A stretch of DNA of 38,184 nucleotides from Elusimicrobia bacterium GWF2_62_30 (lineage in GTDB: Bacteria; Elusimicrobiota; Elusimicrobia; Elusimicrobiales; UBA9959). The translations under genes and the position numbers were made by a program. The number at the start of each line of letters is the position of its first letter. Positions within the stretch are counted from its first letter, which is position 1. Of the stretch, positions 7,757-15,900 are shown in pieces. The stretch lies in assembly GCA_001799995.1 (NCBI GenBank), contig MGUK01000049.1, forward strand, positions 1 to 38,184, read 5' to 3'. The notes under the pieces are model-generated. The model worked only from the letters and a program-made list of their open reading frames with translations, had not been told where the DNA came from and did not search any database.

Positions 7757-8904
7757 TGACAGAAAAACAAACCGCCATACTTATAGTCGAGGACGATAGC
7801 TCCATGTCCGGGTTTCTCGTCCGTTCGCTTGAAAACCGCGGTTTTGCGGTTATGGCAGCCAGATCGGCCGAGGAATTGATAGAGAAAGTGCTCATGGAGC
7901 CTTTTGAACTGGCCCTGATAGACATAAACCTGCCGGGGATGGACGGCATAGCCCTGACCAGGAAGATGAAAGCCATGAACTGCGCCTGCGACATCATCAT
8001 CATGACCGGCGATCCGAATCTTGATAATGCGGTAGGCGCTATCAAGGCGGGGGCCTATGACTACCTTATAAAACCGTTCTCCGACGAAATGCTCCAGCTC
8101 ACCGTGGAGCGCTGTCTTCAGAAACGGAAACTCTCGTCGGAACTCACCAGCACCAAGGCCGCGAAAGAAGAGATCCTGGCCGCATATTCGCAGTTACAGG
8201 CGCTTGAAAAAATGAAAGACGCCTTTCTTTCCGTGATCGGGCACGAATTAAAAACCCCTCTGACGAAAATACTCGGCGGGATAGAACTGATCAAAGAAAA
8301 CGGAACAGCGGGGACGCCTGAAAGCCTGATAAACGCCGTGCAGACTGGCGCTCTGCGCCTGCATGAAATTATCGAAGACATACTAGCCTATACGGCCGCC
8401 AAAGAAGCCGCGTGCCCGGAACAATTTACCGCGGCAGATCCCGCGGGCCTGATAAACAAAGCGGTGGCAGAGCTCGGCCCTGTTTTCAAGGCATATGGCG
8501 CGGCCGCGCTTACTTCTTTCCCGAAAACCGCCCTGACCATATACTGTGAACCTGAAAAACTCACCCTGGCCATCAAACACCTGATAAGGAACGCTATTAC
8601 CTTCGGAAATCAGGGCGAAGCCGTGAAAATTGCGCTGGTGGAAGACGCCGGGGAGATACGGCTTAGCGTGGAAGATACCGGCATCGGCATACCGAAAGAA
8701 AAACTTGACGCTATCTACGACCCTTTCTACCAGGTGGCCGATTACATGACCAGGAAAAGCGGCGGGCTGGGCCTCGGGCTGGCGCTGGTAAAACAGATCA
8801 CGCAAGCCTGCGGGGGCAAAGTAAGGGTAAAGAGCGCCCTGGGCAAAGGCACAACTTTCACGCTTATCTTCCCCAAAGGCAAGGGGACGCTGATGACTAT
8901 TTGA
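7756..8904 (+). CDS. Receiver-histidine kinase (REC-HisKA-HATPase)
   Basis: This is a 382-residue soluble protein. The receiver (about 5-120) has acidic residues D13/D14, phospho-acceptor D56 and K106. A helical linker leads to the H-box SVIGHELKTPL with His163. The ATPase domain has the N-box IRNAITF, DTGIGIP and GGLGLGLAL. A longer frame begins at 7717, but I chose the ATG at 7756: it overlaps the preceding TAA by one base, follows AGGCAGG, and gives a normal receiver start. With no sensor domain, it probably works downstream of another kinase. The last six or so codons (GTLMTI) and the TGA stop lie inside the palindromic repeat at 8882-8965, so the C-terminus was rewritten by repeat DNA. 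Confidence 0.88.
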   Translation: MTEKQTAILIVEDDSSMSGFLVRSLENRGFAVMAARSAEELIEKVLMEPFELALIDINLPGMDGIALTRKMKAMNCACDIIIMTGDPNLDNAVGAIKAGAYDYLIKPFSDEMLQLTVERCLQKRKLSSELTSTKAAKEEILAAYSQLQALEKMKDAFLSVIGHELKTPLTKILGGIELIKENGTAGTPESLINAVQTGALRLHEIIEDILAYTAAKEAACPEQFTAADPAGLINKAVAELGPVFKAYGAAALTSFPKTALTIYCEPEKLTLAIKHLIRNAITFGNQGEAVKIALVEDAGEIRLSVEDTGIGIPKEKLDAIYDPFYQVADYMTRKSGGLGLGLALVKQITQACGGKVRVKSALGKGTTFTLIFPKGKGTLMTI

Positions 8905-8965
8905 TTATTTATCAACTTTCGGTTAAATTTGTTAATAACAAGTCATATAGTCATCAGCGTCCCCT
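8882..8965. repeat. AGGGGACG-family palindromic element, full copy
   Basis: Arms AGGGGACGCTGATGACTAT and ATAGTCATCAGCGTCCCCT face each other, and inner segments such as TTATCAAC and GTTAATAA continue the imperfect hairpin. The 84-base element begins inside the receiver-kinase gene and ends 29 bases before the next start. Copies with the same ends are at 28951 and 30363, a variant at 23464 and a half copy at 2021. Confidence 0.85.
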
Positions 8966-8994
8966 GCCCCGGAAGATGTAAAATCTGGTTAGTC

Positions 8995-9873
8995 ATGAAC
9001 CGGGTGATTACAAAGCGGCTGATCTTCTGCGCGGCGCTGCTGCTGGCGGCGGCGCCCCTGCGGGCGGGCGAGACGGCGTGGCTCACCTCGGCTAACCGCA
9101 AGCACATTGTGCAGCTTTCCGCGGATTGGCTCACCGGGGCGGCAGCGCCGTTGCGGCTGCCCAAGGGGATAACGCATGCGTTCTCGCTGGCGCCCAGGTC
9201 GCGCGCTTACGCGCTGGATATAGCCGCCGAGGATACGACGATAACGACGGTGGCTTCTTCGGAGGTGCACTTTATCCGGGTGCGCAAGCTGGCCGGGAAC
9301 CCGCCGGCGCGGCGGTTGCAGCTGCCGGACAATTCGCTGCTGGAATATTTCACCGCCCCCGCCGCAAGCGGCAGCGCGGCCTGGCGCGCGCAGGGCGTGC
9401 TGTATAAATACGTGCAGCGCTATTACCTTACTTTCAGCTCGGCCAAGGGCTACCCCGGCGATAAAGAGTGGGAGGAAGCCCTGCGTTTGCTGGCCACCCT
9501 GGACCCCAGCGAACCTACGGTGGGGGCCTGGAAGGACGATTTTTTAAAGAGGATAGCGGACGCCGGCCGTGAGAAAGACCCCGCGGCCGCCCGCGGGAAG
9601 CTGATAATGTCCGTAGTTAACCGCGCCGACGGTTCGGCGGTGAGCTTTGAGGACGTGGAGATCTTTGTCTGCAAGAACTTTGTGGGCAACCTGTACCTGT
9701 TCAACCAGGCCCAGACGGCGCATTGCTGGATAGCGCCCATGGAAGATTACAAATTTTTCCTCGACAAGCTCAGCGAGAAGTCGTGGAGATACAGCAACCC
9801 CGTTTTCCAGGAATGCCCCCAATCCATGCGCCAGGAGCGCGCCTGCGACCCGGAAAAGCTCAGGAACTTCTAA
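8995..9873 (+). CDS. Secreted protein of unknown function
   Basis: This is a 292-residue protein with a signal peptide: MNRVITKR, a hydrophobic core, then APLRAGE as a likely cleavage region. The open frame extends upstream to 8929, but those residues are encoded by the palindromic repeat, so I take the ATG at 8995. No strong Shine-Dalgarno is seen. The mature part has no motif I recognise. Its C-terminal third has cysteines (FVCKNF, AHCWIAP, FQECPQS, RACDPE) that could form disulfides outside the cytoplasm. It lies 97 bases before the giant exoprotein gene in the same direction and may belong to the same surface function, but an AT-rich, promoter-like gap separates them. Confidence 0.65.
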   Translation: MNRVITKRLIFCAALLLAAAPLRAGETAWLTSANRKHIVQLSADWLTGAAAPLRLPKGITHAFSLAPRSRAYALDIAAEDTTITTVASSEVHFIRVRKLAGNPPARRLQLPDNSLLEYFTAPAASGSAAWRAQGVLYKYVQRYYLTFSSAKGYPGDKEWEEALRLLATLDPSEPTVGAWKDDFLKRIADAGREKDPAAARGKLIMSVVNRADGSAVSFEDVEIFVCKNFVGNLYLFNQAQTAHCWIAPMEDYKFFLDKLSEKSWRYSNPVFQECPQSMRQERACDPEKLRNF

Positions 9874-9970
9874 ACCTGCCGGCCTTTTTTTATCTTTCTT
9901 TTCCTTACGCGCTTATTATTGTTACTATATTATTGTTCCATATCAAAAATCAGTCCGCAGCGAGGTCATA
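9874..9970 (+). promoter_or_regulatory. AT-rich leader of the giant-exoprotein operon
   Basis: This is the only AT-rich gap near the operon. It opens with a run of seven T after GCCGGCC, which might end upstream transcription, though the stem is poor. The middle has several TATATT/TACTAT-like -10 candidates without a convincing -35 partner. GAGG at 9962-9965, five bases before the ATG, is a good ribosome binding site and fixes the start at 9971. Confidence 0.4.
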
Positions 9971-12900
9971 ATGCGCATATTCTTTGCGACGTTCTTTTCT
10001 TTTCTCTTTCTGCTCCTTCCCTTCCCCACCCCGGCTTTTGCCGACGCCGATAGCGACCTCTCAGATAAATTCAAAACCCGCATAAAAGCCGCCAGGGATA
10101 TGTCCGACGGCGCCGCGCAGTGGGAAGCCCTGGCCAAACACCTGGCCGGCGATCCCCTCTTCGCCGCCCTGGGCCTGGACAAACTTACCTACCTGCGCGG
10201 CAACCAGCTTACTTACGATTACACCCTGAACCTGGGCGGCGCGGCGCTGGACCTGAACGGCACGCTGACCTTCGACCCCGCCCCGGCCGACGGCGCCCCG
10301 ACGGCCACGCTAACTTCCAAAACGGAGAAAACGGACGGCGACCTTATAGACATAGGCGCCCTGCGCTCCAACTCGGCCACCCTGCAGGCGGCCATCTACA
10401 AGGAGAACGGCGGTTACAAGGTTTACGCCCGGTTGCTGCCCAATTTCACCAATTATAACCGCGACCCGCAGCCCGCCCTGCTGCTGGCCAAGAGTAAAGG
10501 CGTACTGGACTTTGCCCTGGTGGGCGCCAACCTTACCGTCAGCGACCTGGCGCCTTACGCCGGCAGGCTGCCTTTCCTTGACAAGTTCGTGTTCGCCGGC
10601 CTGGCCCGCGCCGGGGACGTTTACACCATAAAAGGCTCGGTGAACGGCAAAGACGTGGCCTGCGCGGTGGACAATGCCAAGAAGAGCATTTTCCTTACCG
10701 GCAAGGGCCTGGCCTTGTCCGACATTATCCCCGAAGCCGCCAACCTGCCCGTGCTTAACGAATTCGCTTTTGAAAGTTTCACCAAGACAGACCAGACCCT
10801 GGCGGTAGCCGGAACCCTGAACGGCAAGAAGACCACGGTAGCCAGGGGCCCGACTAAAAATTCCTTCGTAGTTACCGGCGCCGCGTTGCAGCTGGCGGAC
10901 CTGGTGCCCGCCGCCGCCGGCCTGCACGTACTGGACAGATTTACCTTTAACAGCCTGACCTGGACGCCCCAGGGTCTTACCGTAAGCGGCGCCATAGGCG
11001 GCAAGGCCGTCTCCGTGGCCGCCGACAGCTCCGGCCAGGAGCTGACCGTGACCGGCGACGACCTGAAGCTGGCGGATGTGATCCCGGCCGCGGCCCAGGT
11101 CCCCTGCGTGAACGGCTTTGCCCTGGACAGCGTGCGCCGTTCAGCCTCCGCGCTGGCCGTCACCGGCAAGCTTAACGGCCGCCCGGTGGCCGTCTCCGAG
11201 AATTTTGCGGAGAAGAGGCTGGAAATGAGCGGCCCCGGCCTGAGCCTGCCCGCCTGCGTGCCCCTCTCGCTGAACCTGCCCGGCCTGCACCTGTTCAACT
11301 TCGGCAGCCTGTTCCATTGGCCCGACCGCATAGAGGTGGACGGGACCATAGACGGCAAGGCGGTCAAGTTCGTGTGGGTTTTCTCCCCCAAGGTGATAAC
11401 CGTGACGGGCGACAGCCTGAAGCTGGCCGATTTCCTGCCGGAGACCGCCAGGCTGCCTTTCCTGGGCGAGTTCGCTTTCCTGAACCTGAAGTATACCGAC
11501 GCCGTACTGACCGTGAACGGCACGGTGAACGCCAAGAGCGTGGCCGTGACGCGGGACAACGACAAAAAGACCGTGAAGCTGACCGGCGACGACCTGAAGC
11601 TGGCCGACCTGGTGCCCGAAGCCTCCCAGCTTCCCTTCCTGGACGCTTTCGCCCTGGACACCGTAAAGTTCTCCACCGCCGAATTCATAGTGACCGGCAA
11701 GGTGAACGGCAAGGGCGTTACGGTGGAGGACCCCCCCGCCAGCAATCTCTTCCGGGTGACCGGCGACGCGCTGACGCTGGGCGACTTCATCCCGCAGACC
11801 AGGAACCTGCCCTACCTGCAGACTTTCGCTTTTACCAGCCTCAGCCACACGGCCGACGGGCTGGAAGCGGCCGGCCGCATGAACGGCAAGGCCGTGCTGG
11901 TCAGCCGCCCCGCGGCGGGCGACTCCTTTACCGTGAAGGGCGACGGCGTCAAGCTGGCGGACCTTATCCCGGCGGCGGCCAAGCTGAGCTACCTTAACAA
12001 CTTCACCTTCACGGAACTGGTCTATACCGAAGCTTCCCTGCAGGTGGCCGGCACGGTGAACGGCAAGAACATCTCGGTGACGCAGGACAACGCGCTTAAG
12101 ACCTTTACCGTAAAAGGCTCGGCGCTGCAGCTGGCGGATTTTGTGCCGCAGGCGGCCAGGCTGCCTTACCTGCAGAAGTTCGACGTGAACAGCGTGGTTC
12201 AGCGCCCCAACGGCGCGCTGGTGGCCGGCGACGTGGACGGCAAAGCGCTGACCGTGGACGCGGATATGACCGCTAACACCTTTAAAATTACCGGCGCGGA
12301 CCTGCTGCTCAAGGATTTTGTGCCGCAGGCGGCCGGGTTCGCCTACCTCGACAACTTCAAGTTCGACAGCCTGCTCTCCACGCTTACCGATATAGAAGTT
12401 TCCGGCAAGGTGAACGGCAAGGCTGTGGTGGTGAAGAAAACTTTGGACGCCCCGGATTTTTCCGTGACCGGCGACGACCTGCAGCTGGCGGATTTCATCC
12501 CGGCCGCGGCCCAGGTGCCCTGCGTGAACGCCTTCGCGCTGGACAGCGTGCAGCGGTCGGCCGCCGCGCTGGCCATCACCGGCAAGGTCAACGGCAAGCC
12601 GGTAGCCGTCTCCGACACTTTCGCGGAGAACCGGCTGGAGATGAGCGGGCCCGGCCTGAGCCTGCCCGCCTGCATGCCGCTGTCGCTCAATATCCCCGGC
12701 CTTAACCTTTTCAACTTCGGCAGCCTGTTCCACTGGCCCGACCGCATAGAGGTGGACGGCACGGTGAACGGCAAGGCCGTTAAACTGGTGTGGGTCTTTT
12801 CCCCCAAGGTGATAACCGTGACAGGCGATAGCCTGAAGCTGGCCGATTTCCTGCCGGAGACCGCCAAGCTGCCTTTCCTGGGCAATTTCGCTTTCCTGGG

Positions 12901-15900
12901 CCTGAAATATTCCGACGCCGAGCTGGCGGTGAACGGCACGGTGAACGGCAAGAACGTGGCCGTGGCGCAGGACAACGCCAAAAAGACCGTGCTGGTGACC
13001 GGCGACGACCTGAAGCTGGCGGATTTCGTGCCCGAAGCGGCCGACGTCCCTTTCCTGAAGGCGTTCGCCTTCGACAGCCTGTCTTACAGCCAGGCCGCGG
13101 TGGTGGTGGACGGCAAGCTCAACGGCAAGAAGGTTTCTGTGACAAAGCCTTTCGGGCCCGGGGCGGGTTTCACCGCCGCCGGGGAAGGCCTGCTGCTCAA
13201 GGACCTGGTGCCCGAGGCGGGCGGCCTGAAGGCCTTTGACGCCGTGGCGCTTAACCTGGTGACGGTTTCCCCCGCCGCGGTGGAAGTGGCCGGCACGCTC
13301 AACGGCAAGGCGGTGAAGTTCGTGCGTACGCGCGGCGACAAGCCGGTGTCCACCATTACGGCGGACGGTCTGGTGCTGGGCGACATCTACGCCCCGCTGG
13401 CCGGCCTGCCCGTTATCAGCGCGGTGGCCATGGAGAAGATCAGCCTGGACGGGACCTCGGTAGAGGCCGCGGCCAAAATAGGCGGCCTGAAGGCGGACGT
13501 GATAGCGCGCGCCAACCAGGGCGCCAACGACGGCTACGTGGCCGTGTATTTCAATTCGCTCTCCGCCGCTACCTTCATTCCCGCGGCGCAGGGGCACCTG
13601 GTCAACGATCTCTCGCTGGATAACGCGCTGTTCGTGATACAGCCGGCGGGCTCCCCCGCCCGCGCGCTGACGGCGGCGGAGCTGCCCGGCGACCTGCCCA
13701 AGCTGGTGGGCTGGCCGGCTGGCGTTTCCATGAACCTTTCCGAAGGCGTGAACATAGCCGCCTGGATAACCGTGGCCAAGTCGGCCCAGCTGACCAGCGC
13801 TTTCAAGGCGCTGGGCGTTACCGGCAACAGCCTGCTGGTGAAAGGCACGCTGCCCCCGTCGGCCTTCAAGGGCATGGGCGGGGCGCAGGCCTCGGCGGCC
13901 GCGCTGCCGCCGGCCGACAAGCAGGCCCTGCTGGCGGGGCTGAACCTTTCCGTGGAGCTGCCGCTGCCGGCGCTGCCCGCCGTAGCGGGCCTGGTAACCG
14001 TAAAGGGGCCGGTCATCCTCAGCATAGGCGGCGACGCCGCCGGCAAGAGCAGCCTGTGGGCCCGGGTGCCCAAGCCCATAGCGGCCTCCAAACCGGCCGG
14101 GGACCTGGACGTGTCGGTGCAGTTCCAGCTCGACGTAACGGGCGCGGGCATCGGCGAGCAGCTGGACGCGCTGGTGAACCTGGACAAAGGCGCGCGCGGC
14201 GGGCTCAGCCTGCTGGCGGTGTACGAGGGCGCCTGGAAGCAGCCCTTCGGCATACAGGGCCTGACGCTGACCGACGGCGGCTTCGAATTCGCGCTGGAAG
14301 GGAAAGGCCCGCAGGCAAGCGGCGACCTGGCTTTCTTCGCCACGGCCCTGATCGGCGCCAAGAACGTGGCGGTCTCCGCCGACCTCAAGCGCGCGGACGG
14401 CAAGATCTCGCTGGACTACTTCCAGCTGGACGGCAAGTTCCGCCTGGCCGATTTCCCCGGCGGCAAGAACATCCCCGGCGGCGACAAGTTCGAGCTGGAC
14501 CAGCTCAAGCTGTCCCCCAACGGCATTGAGGCCAAAACCGTGCTGGGCGGGAAAAAGACGGACGCTTTCCTGTTCAACGCCGGCACCGACGCCGCGCCCA
14601 ACTGGCTGTTCGCGGTGAGCCAGAAGAACTTCCGCATTACGGAGCTGCTGCCCGCGGGCAAGGCCATAAAGCCGCTGGGCGCCATGGTAATACCGCAGGC
14701 CGCGCTGATCCTTTCCGAAAAAGGCCTGAAGAACGCGGACCGCAGCGCCCTGGGCGTGATAGCCAAGGACATGTTCGACGAGATCCTGGGCAAGAGCGCT
14801 TATCCCCTCAACCTGCCCGACGGTGTAGCTTTGCTGGCGGCCTTCGACCCCGGCGCGATGGGCGCGGTGGGCAAGGGCCTTAACGCCATCGGCGTGCACG
14901 ACGACGCGGTCATCATGGGCGCCGTCACCGGCGTATTTCAGGGCGCGCCCGGCTTCCTGCTGGCGCTGAACATGGAGACCGTGGGCGAGACCCGCGGCCT
15001 GCCCGGCAAGGTGATGACCTTCAAGCCCGGCGTGCCGCCGTCCTTCTTCCTGCAATGGGCCGCGCAGGACTTTTACGCGGGCCTGCGCGCTCCCATGCAG
15101 GTGAAGGCCGGCAAGGAACTGCTGGATTTCACCACCGAGGTGGAGCTGCAGTTCGGCGAAGCGGGCACCGGCGTTAAGGTGCTGGGCGCCAAGGACGGCC
15201 CCTGGAAGCAGCCCTTCGGCATAAAGGGGCTCACGATCAACAACGTAAAGATGGACGTGGCCATTACCCCGCTGGGCGAGGTGCAGTTCGGCCTGGCCGG
15301 CGACCAGCAGTACGGCAATTGCCACGACCTCAAATCCAAGGACTGCGTGGACGTGGACCTGGCGATGAGCGTGAAGGTGGCGCTGGCGGACGGCCTGCCC
15401 GACGGCGTGGCTTTCGCCGGCAAGGTGAACCCGCTGGGCATCCCGGCGCTGATGGAGATCACCGAAACTTTGATGGGCGCGCAGCCGGGGAGCATGGCCA
15501 AGCTCCCGGTGCCGTTCTTCCAGATCAACGACGCGCAGCTGGCCTTCGCCACGCCGGGCGCCAGCGACCCCCAGCTGGGGCTGGTGGGCGACGGCTTCGC
15601 CTTCGCCGGCGACTTCTTCTTCATGAACCAGAGCCTGGGCCGCGTGCGGGGCTCCGGCGGGCCGGCGGGCACCGCGATCAAGGGCGCCATAGGCGACATC
15701 AACCTGGACGTGCTGAAGTTCACCAACGGCAGCATCGACATCGCCCTTGGCCCGCGCCCCAGGTACGCCATCAACGCCGACGTGACCCTGCTGGGCGCGC
15801 CGCAGCACGTGGTGATAGACATCAAACCGCCGTCCTTCCAGTTCGACATGACGGAGAAGCTGGGCGCTTTCGGCAGCGCGCTTTTGACCGTGCGCATGGA

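Larger units (their letters stand above)
10526..13555 (+). repeat. Coding tandem repeats, about 17 units of 177 bp (59 residues)
   Basis: From residue 186 the protein can be written as consecutive 59-residue units, each starting at the strand before LxLADxxP and ending TG. Units 1-14 keep the length of 59; units 15 and 16 have 60, and unit 17 is longer and degenerate. A VNGK-like turn is the most constant part. Such strict length suggests a regular solenoid or stacked beta structure. Confidence 0.85.

Noticed and set aside
8929..8994. N-terminal extension of the secreted protein at 8995
   Set aside because: These codons are the right arm of the palindromic repeat, and the signal peptide begins at 8995.
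10526..13555. CRISPR or satellite-like array
   Set aside because: The repeats are in frame, protein-coding and diverged at DNA level, with no spacers.
11141..15808. A 1555-codon open frame on the minus strand, antisense to the giant repeat protein
   Set aside because: It is a by-product of strong GC bias and repeats in the plus-strand gene. It has no signal peptide, ribosome site or recognisable domain, while the plus strand has clear domains throughout.
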